Source of the DNA: Clostridia bacterium
GTDB lineage: Bacteria > Bacillota > Clostridia > Christensenellales > Borkfalkiaceae
Direction of reading: 5' to 3'
DNA length: 56,745 nt
NCBI GenBank assembly: GCA_017504465.1
Contig: JAFVRE010000032.1
Location: 1 to 56,745 of the forward strand
The translations under genes and the position numbers were made by a program. Below are positions 39,298 to 48,387 of the stretch, in pieces; the first letter of the stretch is position 1, and the number at the start of each line of letters is the position of its first letter. Under the pieces are notes generated by a model. The model was not told the origin of the DNA and searched no databases. It saw nothing but the letters and a program-made list of their open reading frames with translations.

Positions 39298-39549
39298 TTT
39301 TTTCTGCCTCTTTTCTTCGGTAAACCACCGTTATTTCTTACAAATTTATATCGCACATAGTTTACCACATAAAATGGGATTTGTCTATACCCTTTTTGAA
39401 AATTTTTTCGTTTTTTACAAATTTTCCCCATTTTCGCCAAATTAAAAGCTCTTTCTTTGTGCGATTTGTTAAATATTTTCACTATTTCCCTAAAACAGCT
39501 GCGCTAAAAGCGGATTTTTAGTTTTTTTCGCTGTTCTTGTAAAAAAATT

Positions 39550-39918
39550 TCAGGCTTTTTGCTGTTGTTTTTTGGATAGAGTAACTGCGGAAAGAAAGAT
39601 TAAAAACGCGCCGAAGCCCTTGCGCAAAATCTCCGACGGAAGCAAGCTCGTCAACAGCGCGCCAAGAGCCGAAAGTATCAGCGCGGGTAGTATCAGCCAT
39701 AAAATCCCTTTCGTCTTCACAAGCCCGTTGTCCGTATGCACCTTTAACGCCCCTAAACTCATGGGCAAAAAGGAAAATAAATTCGCCGACTGCGCAAGCT
39801 TTTGTTCGACGCCGCCAAGTACCATTAAAAGCGGAATCGTCAACGTTCCGCCACCCATTCCCATGCCTGCGGGGATCCCCCCGACAAACCCTAAAATTAG
39901 ATATAAATAAAAAGTCAT
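39550..39918 (-). CDS. TauE/SafE-type membrane protein, half-size (second gene of pair)
   Basis: 122 residues with four hydrophobic segments; FVGGIPAGMGMGGGTLTIPLLMVLGGVEQKLAQSANLFSFLP matches the N-terminal repeat of TauE/SafE anion exporters. Full-length family members of about 250 residues contain two such repeats; here each repeat is encoded separately. It lies 48 bp downstream of its partner. Likely a heterodimeric half-transporter for sulfur-containing anions or a related substrate, by inference. The intergenic region to ppx (39298-39549) shows no gene. Confidence 0.85.
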   Translation of the reverse strand: MTFYLYLILGFVGGIPAGMGMGGGTLTIPLLMVLGGVEQKLAQSANLFSFLPMSLGALKVHTDNGLVKTKGILWLILPALILSALGALLTSLLPSEILRKGFGAFLIFLSAVTLSKKQQQKA

Positions 39919-39966
39919 AATTTTTCTTTCTCCCCTTAATCTCGTAACTGCCCCCTGTCTTTTACG

Positions 39967-40347
39967 TTAAAAAAACAGCATCCACAGCCCTGCAAACGCC
40001 TGTAAAAACGCAAAGACGAGCGAGATAATTTTCATGGGCAAAAGCTTCAAAAGCTTTGCTCCGAGCAATCCGCCGAAGGTGACGCCAAGCGCCGTGGGAA
40101 CGAGCACCGAAAAATCATAAAAGCCGCGAATTGCGTATAGAAGAAAAGAGAATAGCGAGACGGGTAAAATGACGAGAATGGCGGTTGCGTGCGCCTTTTG
40201 TCCGTCCAGTCCCGTCTTTTGAAGAAGGGGTACGGCAAGCATTCCGCCACCGCCGCCAAACAGTCCGTTTGCAGCGCCTACCGCCATACCGCAAAGCAAA
40301 TTTTTGAAGTTGTTTTTAACTGCCTGAAAGAGCTTTTGGAAGAGCAA
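39967..40347 (-). CDS. TauE/SafE-type membrane protein, half-size (first gene of pair)
   Basis: 126 residues, four hydrophobic segments; repeat motif CGMAVGAANGLFGGGGGMLAVPLLQKTGLDGQKAHATAILVILP. GGGGGMLAVP is the TauE/SafE glycine motif. It pairs with the next gene to make up one conventional transporter. The upstream region is A/T rich. Such split pairs are common in Clostridia. Confidence 0.87.
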   Translation of the reverse strand: MLFQKLFQAVKNNFKNLLCGMAVGAANGLFGGGGGMLAVPLLQKTGLDGQKAHATAILVILPVSLFSFLLYAIRGFYDFSVLVPTALGVTFGGLLGAKLLKLLPMKIISLVFAFLQAFAGLWMLFF

Positions 40348-40456
40348 ATTTTCCCTCCTATCATAAAAAAATGGTAAATTTTTGGATTTTCACAAATATT
40401 TTGCGCATTTTTTTTAATTTTATAAAACTTTTTCCCGCATTTATCGTCATAAACGC

Positions 40457-40485
40457 TTGATTATAATTTGATTTTGTATTAAAAT
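40457..40485 (+). promoter_or_regulatory. Candidate promoter of the large surface lipoprotein
   Basis: TTGATT (40457-40462), 17 bp, TAAAAT (40480-40485), giving a leader of about 175 nt. The rest of the 40348-40668 gap shows no gene. Confidence 0.55.
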
Positions 40486-40668
40486 AATATAGCATATATT
40501 TATATAAGGCGAAATCCGCTTACATTTACAGCTCTTTACATTATATAGGAATAATAAAGCAGGAGCGACGTAAAAAACTTCCTTTGCGACGAAAAAAGGC
40601 GAATGGGCGGCGAGCGAATTTCCCCAAAGAAAAACAATGCAAAAAACAATAAACCAGAAGGTGGTTAT

Positions 40669-43600
40669 ATGACGACTGATTCCAAAAAACGCAAACAACT
40701 TCTTGCCCTGTTCTTATCGGCAATGATGGCTTCTTCTTTCGCTGCGCTTGCTGCGTGCAAGGACAACGAAGATGAACAACAGCCTGAAACGGAAACCGAG
40801 GACACTGCCAGCGATAAGGATACCGCAAGACTCACTAACGGTAGCTTTGAGTTCTATGATGATAAAGACGGTAAAAATCTCATCATCACCTCACCCGGCA
40901 GCTGGTCGCGCTCCAACGCTTCCGGCGGCGTAACCTCCAAGGCGGCGAGCGGTATCATCAATACCGAGGATTCCGCTTGGAAAAACCTTACTCAAGGTTC
41001 CGGACATTCTTACGCGACTGTTGAGGACGCTGAAAAGAACTGGGATAAGCTTTCCGCTAAGGACAAGCTCGCGTTCTACGACGCGCAAGAGGACGAAGAC
41101 GAACTCGATTTCTATCAAAACTTTAATATCGATTCCGAAGATTTGCCTACTTGCGAAAATCCCGGTACGCACTACGCTTCCGACGACACGAACGCATCTA
41201 AAAATACCAACGTTTTGATGATCCACAACGATTACAACGTTTCGGGCAAATATGGTACGGCGCAAAAATTTGCATCCTCTACCACGATTACTCTTTCAGC
41301 TGGCACTTATGCAGAGCTTTCCGTTTGGGTGAAAACTTCCGACCTTAAGTATAGCACGAAAGCGCAAGACGTTCTTGAAGGCAGAGGCGCGTATATCGAC
41401 GTTACCCAAACGGTCGGCAGCACTACGCTCGACACCTTGCAAGTTAAGAACATCAATACCGAAGTTCAAGCAAACCAAACGGAAAACAACGGTTGGGTGA
41501 ACTATAAGTTCTATTTGCAAAGCTGTTCTTACTCTTCAAGCACCGTGAAAGTGACGCTCGGTTTAGGTCAAGCAACCGTTTCCACCAACACGTCCGAATA
41601 CGTTGGCGGTTATGCGTTCTTCGACGACGTTACTTGTAAAATTTACGACGCTGCAGACTGGTCCACGGCTACCTCGACCGTAAACACCAAGCTGAATATG
41701 GCGTCTTCCAAGACGGACAAGATTATCGACGCTGACGTCAATAGCGACACCACGTTCTCGATGGATATGGACAGCCATAACACCGGCTTCAAGAACTTCT
41801 CTTTCGCGTCCAGCGCAAAGACGGAGCTCACCACAGAAGAGGCTGGTAACGGTAAAGTTTACGCGTCCGCAGGCGACAAGCAGTTCGTTGGTCTTACCAT
41901 TGATAACAAGAACGACTTTGCCGGCTCGGTTACCTTCGCAACTCTTGATAACTACACGCATCCCTTAGTGTCCAAGGTTAGAGATAATATCACAAAACCT
42001 TCGTCCTTTGAATCGGACGTTATGTATCTTATCGCGAGCGAAGAAGGCGCGGCTTACACCACGACCATTCGTCCGAACGATTCCTATTACGAACTTGGCG
42101 CAGGTAAATATGCGGTTTATTCCTTCTTCTTGAAGACGTCCGACCTTGCAGGTCACACCGGCGCAAGCGTGAAGTTTACTGAATTCGATAAGATCAATAA
42201 CGAGTTTAAGGATTTCGGCAACGAAGCGGTTATTTCTTCCGTAGATACGAGTTCAGTTGACAGCGTTGACCTTACCATCGACACCGTTGACGGCGAAACG
42301 ACTCGTGAAGATATCTACGAAGGTTGGCAACAATGCTTCTTCTTCCTCGAAAATGATACCGAGGAAACGAGATATTTCCAAATTCAATTAACCTACGGTA
42401 CGACGACTATCGTTAACTCTAAAGACCAAGATTATTACGGCGGATTTGTAGCGCTCGCAAACTTCCAAACGAGAACGCTTGCTCCTGAAGAATACGATTT
42501 CGTTTCTGCAGGCACTTATTCCAAGACCTTCTCGTTGACGGGCTTCTCTGAAACGGAAACCACCGGTCAAGTATTCGACGAAGCTTCGAGCGTAAGCGGC
42601 GATATCACGACCGGACTTGCTAACCCCCTTACCTATAAAGGCGTTTACGGCGGTAGCGGTTATGTGAACGGCACGTCCACCGATACTAGACTTAACGAAA
42701 ACAAATACGCTGGTCTTATCAATAAGAAATATTATAACGACGTTGACGATACGACGGACGAAGGTTGGGTTTACGACTCTTCCGAACAAGGCGTTGTAAA
42801 TACCGCGATTAAGAATGCTTTAACGAACAACAATCTTACGCTTGGTAACTCTACGCAACCCCTCGTTATCTATAATACCGAAGAACAAGCTTACGGCTTT
42901 ATCGGCGGAAGCAAGACGATTTCCGCAACTACGCACTCTGCGATTTCCGTACGCGTTAAGGCTACCCAAGGCGCTGTTGTGAATATCTATCTCATTGACA
43001 ACAACGACGCAACGCACGAAAGCGTACTCACTTGGAAAGCAGGCGTAACCTACTGGTACAACGATGACGGCGACCTTTGTGCAAAAGATCCTTCCGCTGA
43101 CGATTTCAATAAGAAGACGGACGTTGCGTTCACTCTTCAAGAAAACGGATTGTATCTTGTCAATGAAAAGTGGAGCGGATATGCAGCAAGCGGCGTTGCA
43201 AAGGATCAATACTACGCTAACCTTGCGAACTACGAAGGCTATGGCGAAGGCGACCTTCTCGTTGCTGACAACGGCGTTGAATATAATTATAACGATAAGT
43301 GGTCCAACCAAGGCAACGACGGTATCGCGTTCTACTACAAGGACGGAAAATACTTCGCGTATGACAACTACACGACGGAAGTAAAAGATTTCTCCACCGT
43401 TCCCGGCATTACGACAAGAAGCGCTAAAGCTGAAAAGAAATTGCAAGCAACCGTGACGGGTACGGGCGAAGACCTTTGGACGACCGTTACCTTCTATATC
43501 TACACCGGCAGCAATATAAAGAACTACCGTCTTGAAGTTTGGAGCGGTTCTCGCGACGGTTCTGTCAAGAACGCAGCGGAAAGCCTTGTGCTTGTAGATC

Positions 43601-44166
43601 TTGGCGGCGCTAACGCTTTGACGGACGATTCCTTCTCTTCTATCTTGACGAAGGTAAAAGAAAACGTTGAAGATATCGGCGATCCCTATTACTTCGGTGA
43701 ATCCTATGAAAGCGGATTCTCCTTCTACGACAGCAATTCCTTCCTTCGCTACGACGCAACGCTTGACGAAAACGAAGTTGGCAATTCTTACGAAAGCTAC
43801 CTTTCCTCCGCTTACAGCGTTGATACGGCGTATATGAACTACCAAGACAAAATCAATCTTACGAATATGATTTTCGTAGATTTCAGCCTTAGTGAAGAGT
43901 CCGTTGACGCCGACGTTGAACAAGACGAAACCGAAGACGAAGAAGTTGAAACGACGACGCCTTCCGATACGAATATTTGGCTCTTGGTTAGCTCAATTGC
44001 AATTGCTGTAATTCTTCTTCTTGCAATTATAAGCATTATCGTACGTAAGTACGTTATGAAGGCTCGTAAGAGAAAGGGCTACAATACGGTAAGCGTTCAA
44101 TCGGTAGCGCCTGCTCGTAAAGTAAAAGAAAAGAAAACGGAAGAAACCGACAAGGACGCTGAATAA
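40669..44166 (+). CDS. Very large surface lipoprotein with C-terminal membrane anchor
   Basis: 1165 residues from ATG 40669 (GAAGGTGG site). Signal peptide ending ALAAC (Cys about 29), then an acidic linker and a long extracellular part rich in Asp, Thr, Tyr and Asn. Repeated beta-type, carbohydrate-binding-like modules begin with LTNGSFEFYD and recur as TITLSAGTYAELSVWVKTSDL, ELGAGKYAVYSFFLKTSDL and ISVRVKATQGAVVNIYL. A C-terminal helix (about residues 1105-1127) and a basic tail (RKYVMKARKRKG) form a second anchor. It is probably a wall-associated adhesin or glycan-binding protein; no catalytic motif seen. Codon use is strongly biased as in highly expressed genes. Confidence 0.85.
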   Translation: MTTDSKKRKQLLALFLSAMMASSFAALAACKDNEDEQQPETETEDTASDKDTARLTNGSFEFYDDKDGKNLIITSPGSWSRSNASGGVTSKAASGIINTEDSAWKNLTQGSGHSYATVEDAEKNWDKLSAKDKLAFYDAQEDEDELDFYQNFNIDSEDLPTCENPGTHYASDDTNASKNTNVLMIHNDYNVSGKYGTAQKFASSTTITLSAGTYAELSVWVKTSDLKYSTKAQDVLEGRGAYIDVTQTVGSTTLDTLQVKNINTEVQANQTENNGWVNYKFYLQSCSYSSSTVKVTLGLGQATVSTNTSEYVGGYAFFDDVTCKIYDAADWSTATSTVNTKLNMASSKTDKIIDADVNSDTTFSMDMDSHNTGFKNFSFASSAKTELTTEEAGNGKVYASAGDKQFVGLTIDNKNDFAGSVTFATLDNYTHPLVSKVRDNITKPSSFESDVMYLIASEEGAAYTTTIRPNDSYYELGAGKYAVYSFFLKTSDLAGHTGASVKFTEFDKINNEFKDFGNEAVISSVDTSSVDSVDLTIDTVDGETTREDIYEGWQQCFFFLENDTEETRYFQIQLTYGTTTIVNSKDQDYYGGFVALANFQTRTLAPEEYDFVSAGTYSKTFSLTGFSETETTGQVFDEASSVSGDITTGLANPLTYKGVYGGSGYVNGTSTDTRLNENKYAGLINKKYYNDVDDTTDEGWVYDSSEQGVVNTAIKNALTNNNLTLGNSTQPLVIYNTEEQAYGFIGGSKTISATTHSAISVRVKATQGAVVNIYLIDNNDATHESVLTWKAGVTYWYNDDGDLCAKDPSADDFNKKTDVAFTLQENGLYLVNEKWSGYAASGVAKDQYYANLANYEGYGEGDLLVADNGVEYNYNDKWSNQGNDGIAFYYKDGKYFAYDNYTTEVKDFSTVPGITTRSAKAEKKLQATVTGTGEDLWTTVTFYIYTGSNIKNYRLEVWSGSRDGSVKNAAESLVLVDLGGANALTDDSFSSILTKVKENVEDIGDPYYFGESYESGFSFYDSNSFLRYDATLDENEVGNSYESYLSSAYSVDTAYMNYQDKINLTNMIFVDFSLSEESVDADVEQDETEDEEVETTTPSDTNIWLLVSSIAIAVILLLAIISIIVRKYVMKARKRKGYNTVSVQSVAPARKVKEKKTEETDKDAE

Positions 44167-44216
44167 GCCCCAAAACAACGGTTATTCCAACCTATTTCTT
44201 AATACCTTATAAACTA

Positions 44217-44255
44217 ACCGTCCTGCAAAATAATTTGCGGGACGGTCGTTTTTTT
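44217..44255 (+). terminator. Terminator after the large lipoprotein
   Basis: ACCGTCC..GCAAA / TTTGC.GGACGGT stem followed by CGTTTTTTT. Confidence 0.9.
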
Positions 44256-44330
44256 ACCTATTAAAAGCTTTTGTTGTTTTTACAATATTATATATATTTC
44301 TTAAAAGCGTTGTCCGTTTTTTTCATAGAT

Positions 44331-44366
44331 AAAAAGGACTTGGCTACTTCGCCAAGTCCTTTTCTT
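44331..44366 (-). terminator. Terminator of the ferredoxin gene
   Basis: AAAGGACTTGGC-tacttc-GCCAAGTCCTTT, a perfect 12-bp stem with T runs on both strands; it may act in both directions. Confidence 0.9.
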
Positions 44367-44384
44367 TGTTTTCAAATCTTTCGA

Positions 44385-44555
44385 TTAGTCGTGAATTGCG
44401 CCAACGGGGCAACCGTCTTTGCAAGCTCCGCAATCAACGCATTCGTCAGGGTTGATAACGTAGATTCCATTTGCGCCCATAGCAATTGCGCCAACGGGAC
44501 AGGTGTCTTCACATGCGCCGCATGCTACGCATTCGTCAGTAATTACGTGTGCCAT
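44385..44555 (-). CDS. 2[4Fe-4S] ferredoxin
   Basis: 56 residues from ATG 44555 (CGGAGG upstream). Two CxxCxxCxxxCP motifs, CVACGACEDTCPVGAI and CVDCGACKDGCPVGAI, ligate two [4Fe-4S] clusters, as in clostridial ferredoxin. It carries electrons at low potential, for example for pyruvate:ferredoxin oxidoreductase or hydrogenase, supporting an anaerobic host. Monocistronic, with TATAAT at 44624-44619 and -35 TTTACT at 44647-44642. The cysteine desulfurase gene just upstream makes sulfur for such clusters. Confidence 0.97.
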   Translation of the reverse strand: MAHVITDECVACGACEDTCPVGAIAMGANGIYVINPDECVDCGACKDGCPVGAIHD

Positions 44556-44674
44556 ATTATACCTCCGTTTTCTTTTTGTTTTTAGCCGTACTTTCAACGA
44601 CTTTTTCATCGTGATTAGATTATACCACTTTTTTTGCAATTAGTAAAGAATTCCTAAGCCCTTATTTTGTTTTT

Positions 44675-45835
44675 TTATCTTTTTGCGCGAATTTTTTGTA
44701 AAATTTCTTCGCACTTGTTTGCGACGTATTCGATTTCTTCTTCCGTCGTATCCTTCCCTATACTAAAACGTATCGAGCTTTTGGCTTCCGATTCGCTCAG
44801 CCCCATCGCCGTCAATACGTGGCTGGGTTTGAGCGACGCGCTCGCGCAGGCTGAACCCGACGCAACCGCTATGCCGTTTAAATCCATATTGTATAAGAAC
44901 GAAGTGTTTTCTACGCCGTCAAAACGCAAATTGATTATCGACGCTAATCCATCTTCGTCCTTTGAAAAATCACCGTTTAGCGTTACACCGTCCAAGCTTA
45001 AAACTTTATCTAAGAATTTGTCGCGTAAGCTTTTAATGCGCTTTTCTCGCTCTTGGTTGTTTTTATAACAAAGCTCTAAAGCGTGCGCAAGTCCTACAAC
45101 GGCAGGTACGTTCAGCGTGCCTCCGCGCATGCCGCGTTCCTGTTCTCCGCCGGCAACTAATTTTTCAATCCCAACACCCTTTTTGATATACAGCGCGCCG
45201 CAGCCCTTTGGACCGTGGAATTTATGAGAAGAAATGGCAACTACGTCCGCGCCGAGCGCGTTTACGTCAAGATTTCTATGTGGAACGTATTGCACGCAAT
45301 CGGAAAAGCATAAAATCCCACGCTCTTTGCAAAGCTTGGCAATTTCTTCTACCGGTTGAATTGCGCCCGTTTCATTGTTTGCTTTCATCACAGCAACCAA
45401 GCCCGTGTTCTCTTTTAACCGTTTTTCAACGTCGCTTATCTCAACCCTGCCCCCTGCGTTTACGGGAATATATTCAATTTCAAAGCCCTCTTTTTCTAAT
45501 CTTTCCATCGCGGAAAGCACTGCGTGATGTTCGATTTGAGAGGCGAGAATATGCGTTTTTCCGCGTTTTTTGCAGGCGTACGCGCCACCGAGCACCGCCC
45601 AGTTATCGCTTTCTGTTCCGCCTGATGTGAAGTAAATTTCACTCGGTTTCGCGCCGAGTAATTCTGCCACTTTATCCCGAGCGCAGTCCACCGCCGTCTG
45701 CGCCTTTCTGCCAAAAATATGCAAGGAATCCGCGTTCCCGTAATTTTCTTTATAATACGGCAACATCTTTTCAAGAACTTCACTATCAACGGGCGTCGTC
45801 GCCGCGTAATCGAAATAAATTAATTTCTTTTCCAT
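44675..45835 (-). CDS. iscS: Cysteine desulfurase (NifS/IscS family)
   Basis: 386 residues from ATG 45835; a longer in-frame start at 45949 overlaps the promoter and is rejected. FDYAATTPVDSEVLEKM, ASQIEHHAVL, AISSHKFHGPKGCGALY (PLP lysine in SHKFHGPKG) and VASGSACASASLKPSHVL (catalytic Cys in SGSACAS) are all present. It takes sulfur from cysteine for Fe-S clusters or tRNA thiolation. No iscU, mnmA or iscR neighbour is present in the window, so NifS-type and IscS-type roles cannot be separated. Confidence 0.95.
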   Translation of the reverse strand: MEKKLIYFDYAATTPVDSEVLEKMLPYYKENYGNADSLHIFGRKAQTAVDCARDKVAELLGAKPSEIYFTSGGTESDNWAVLGGAYACKKRGKTHILASQIEHHAVLSAMERLEKEGFEIEYIPVNAGGRVEISDVEKRLKENTGLVAVMKANNETGAIQPVEEIAKLCKERGILCFSDCVQYVPHRNLDVNALGADVVAISSHKFHGPKGCGALYIKKGVGIEKLVAGGEQERGMRGGTLNVPAVVGLAHALELCYKNNQEREKRIKSLRDKFLDKVLSLDGVTLNGDFSKDEDGLASIINLRFDGVENTSFLYNMDLNGIAVASGSACASASLKPSHVLTAMGLSESEAKSSIRFSIGKDTTEEEIEYVANKCEEILQKIRAKR

Positions 45836-45880
45836 AATCCTTGTCCGTTTCCCTTTTGTCTGGCGGTTTTTATTGACTTT

Positions 45881-45909
45881 ATTATATTCCTTTTTTATCT
45901 TTTTGTCAA
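45881..45909 (-). promoter_or_regulatory. Promoter of the cysteine desulfurase gene
   Basis: TTGACA (45909-45904), 17 bp, TATAAT (45886-45881). Confidence 0.9.
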
Positions 45910-45998
45910 CCTTTCCGCGAGAATACGCCGTTTTTCTTTTCAAAAACATATTTTTTTATATTTTTTTTAAAAAAATTTGAAAAAGTTACAAAAAATCC

Positions 45999-46027
45999 TT
46001 GAAAAATGTTAAAAAATATAATATAAT
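45999..46027 (+). promoter_or_regulatory. Promoter of the EF-G-like gene
   Basis: TTGAAA (45999-46004), 17 bp, TATAAT (46022-46027). Confidence 0.85.
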
Positions 46028-46103
46028 GATAATAATTAACGCGGTTGCTTTTTGTGAAAGGCAGTTGCGTGAAAAAAATTTCTGTTTCAAGGGGGAACAA
46101 CTT

Positions 46104-48167
46104 ATGAACTATTCAAGCGAGAATATTCGCAACATTGCAATTATCGGTCACGGTGGCGAGGGTAAGACGACGCTCTGTGAGGCTATGCTTTTTAACGGTG
46201 GCGCAATCGACCGTATGGGTAAAGTTATAGACGGTACGACCGTTTCCGATTTCGACGATCTTGAAAAAGCAAAGAAAATGTCTATGTACACGTCTTGCTC
46301 GTATCTTGTATGGAAAGACGTTAAAATTAATTTACTTGATTTACCCGGTTTTTACGATTTTGAAGGCGAACGTAACGAAGGTTTGAGAGCTGCGGGCGGT
46401 GCGTTGCTCGTTATCGGCGCGAACGGCTCTATTCCTATCGGCGCGGAAAGCGTTGTAGATTACTGTCTTAAAATCGGAAAGCCGCTTATTATTTTTATTA
46501 ACGGTATGGACAAGGACAATGCGGACTATTTTGGTACGGTTGAGGCTTTGAGAGCGAAATATGCAGGTAAGCTTGCACCCATTCAAATTCCTATTATGGA
46601 AAACGGCAAAATGCAGGGCTGCATCAACGCTTTACAAGAACGCGCATATTTATTCAAAGAAAACGGACCTTTGGAAATTCCTATTCCCGAAGATATGCAA
46701 GAACAGGTTGAAACTATGAAAAACAACCTTATGGAAACTGCTGCGGAAAACGACGAAGTATTGCTTGATAAATACTTTGAAACGGGCGAGCTTACAAGAG
46801 AAGAAACCATCCGCGGTATTCGTATGGGTATTGCGTCCGTTAATACTATCCCCGTCATGGCGGGTAGCGCGCTCCAAAACCGCGGCGTTATCAATCTTTT
46901 GAACGAAATCGTTAACTACATGCCTCAAGCTCGCGAAAGAGCAAACGCCATGGCAGACGATCTTGTAAACGATAAGATTATTACCGTACTTCCCGAAGAC
47001 AACGCGCCCTTTGCAGCGCAGGTCTTCAAGACGGTTATCGATCCGTATTCGGGTAAACTCAGCTATTTAAAGAGCTTCCGCGGTACGCTTAAGAGCGGTT
47101 CGACGGTTTGGAACGCTAATACCGAACAGGAAGAACGTATCGGTCAAATTTACTTGCTTAAAGGCAAGAAGATGGAACCTGTTGACGAGCTCGTTGCGGG
47201 CGATATCGGCGCGGTAAATAAACTCAATAATACGAACACGGGCGACACCCTTTGCGATGCAAACGCAAAAGTTCGCTTTACCCCGATTTTCTTCCCGAAA
47301 CCCACGCTCTTTATGTCGGTTGCTTCGGAAAAGAAAGGCGAAGAAGACAAAGTCTTTGCAGGTCTTGCAAAACTTTCCGAAGAAGACTACACTTTCTCCG
47401 TTGAAAAGAATAACGAAACGGGCGAAATTTTGCTTGGCGGTCAAGGCGATATGCAGCTTGAAATGCTCGTGAAGAAAGTTAAGATACGCTACGGCGTGGA
47501 TATGAAGCTTGGCGATCCCAAGATTGCTTATCGCGAAACTATCCGCGGTAAGACGGAAGCGGAAGGTAAGCACAAGAAACAATCGGGCGGACACGGTCAA
47601 TACGGCCATTGTAAGATTCGTTTCTCGCCCTGCGAAGAAGAATTTATTTTCGACGAAGAAGTTGTTGGTGGTGCAGTACCTAAGAACTACTTCCCTGCAG
47701 TTGAAAAAGGCTTGCGCGAAGCAATGGCAACAGGGCCTATCGCAGGTTATCCTGTTATCGGCGTGAAAGCGGTGCTTTACGACGGAAGTTATCACGACGT
47801 TGACTCCAACGAACTTTCCTTTAAGATGGCGGCAGGTATCGCCGTTAAAGAAGGTTTAAAGAACGCGAAACCCGTTCTTCTTGAACCTGTGCATAGCTTA
47901 AAGATCGCTATTCCCGATTCTTACCTTGGCGACGTTATGGGCGATATCAATAAGCGTCGTGGACGTATCATGGGTACGGACAACGAAAACGGAACGACGA
48001 TTGTTCAAGCGGAAGTTCCCCTTTCGGAAATCAAGACTTATACGATGGAACTTCGTTCCTTGACGCGCGGCAGCGGTAAATTCGTTTCCGAGTTCTTGGG
48101 CTATGAAGAAGTACCGCCTATGCTTGCGGAAAAAGTAGCGGCAGCCGCAAAAGTAGCGAAAGAATAA
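46104..48167 (+). CDS. EF-G-like translational GTPase (paralogue type)
   Basis: 687 residues from ATG 46104 (AAGGGGG upstream). Five-domain EF-G layout. G1 reads GHGGEGKTTL instead of the canonical AHIDAGKTT; G3 reads DLPGFYDFEGE, with Phe where canonical EF-G has the catalytic His of DTPGH; G4 reads INGMDKDNAD. Domain IV shows SGGHGQYGHCKIRF and the C-terminal domain MGDINKRRGRIMG. This pattern is typical of EF-G paralogues (EF-G2-like), which often recycle ribosomes or act under stress and may not translocate. It stands alone, not in the rpsL-rpsG-fusA operon. Confidence 0.92.
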   Translation: MNYSSENIRNIAIIGHGGEGKTTLCEAMLFNGGAIDRMGKVIDGTTVSDFDDLEKAKKMSMYTSCSYLVWKDVKINLLDLPGFYDFEGERNEGLRAAGGALLVIGANGSIPIGAESVVDYCLKIGKPLIIFINGMDKDNADYFGTVEALRAKYAGKLAPIQIPIMENGKMQGCINALQERAYLFKENGPLEIPIPEDMQEQVETMKNNLMETAAENDEVLLDKYFETGELTREETIRGIRMGIASVNTIPVMAGSALQNRGVINLLNEIVNYMPQARERANAMADDLVNDKIITVLPEDNAPFAAQVFKTVIDPYSGKLSYLKSFRGTLKSGSTVWNANTEQEERIGQIYLLKGKKMEPVDELVAGDIGAVNKLNNTNTGDTLCDANAKVRFTPIFFPKPTLFMSVASEKKGEEDKVFAGLAKLSEEDYTFSVEKNNETGEILLGGQGDMQLEMLVKKVKIRYGVDMKLGDPKIAYRETIRGKTEAEGKHKKQSGGHGQYGHCKIRFSPCEEEFIFDEEVVGGAVPKNYFPAVEKGLREAMATGPIAGYPVIGVKAVLYDGSYHDVDSNELSFKMAAGIAVKEGLKNAKPVLLEPVHSLKIAIPDSYLGDVMGDINKRRGRIMGTDNENGTTIVQAEVPLSEIKTYTMELRSLTRGSGKFVSEFLGYEEVPPMLAEKVAAAAKVAKE

Positions 48168-48249
48168 GCAAAGGGTATAAAACCGAAAACTGTTGAAAAA
48201 ACGTTTATTGCTCCTTCCGTGACAGGCCGTTAAAGTCACGGAAAAGGTA

Positions 48250-48283
48250 AGGCTCTCCGATCCCCCTCGGAGAGCCTATTTTG
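48250..48283 (+). terminator. Terminator after the EF-G-like gene
   Basis: AGGCTCTCCGA / TCGGAGAGCCT followed by ATTTTG. A further hairpin, TTCCGTGAC/GTCACGGAA, lies just upstream (about 48215-48244). Confidence 0.85.
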
Positions 48284-48302
48284 TTTGCCTTTTCATTAAA
48301 AT

Positions 48303-48337
48303 AAAAGGATAACGAAACCTTTTCGTTATCCTTTTTA
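48303..48337. terminator. Second, bidirectional terminator
   Basis: AAAAGGATAACGAA / TTCGTTATCCTTTT, 14-bp stem with A and T tails on opposite sides; it serves rsmA from the minus strand and backs up the EF-G terminator. Confidence 0.85.
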
Positions 48338-48387
48338 CTCTTTTCCTGCAATAAGTTTTTATTTGTTTTAGGCTATGTCACAGAGTC

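Noticed and set aside
42820-43923. Minus-strand 367-residue open frame inside the large lipoprotein gene
   Set aside because: No ribosome site or recognisable domain; it arises from the biased codon use of the plus-strand gene.
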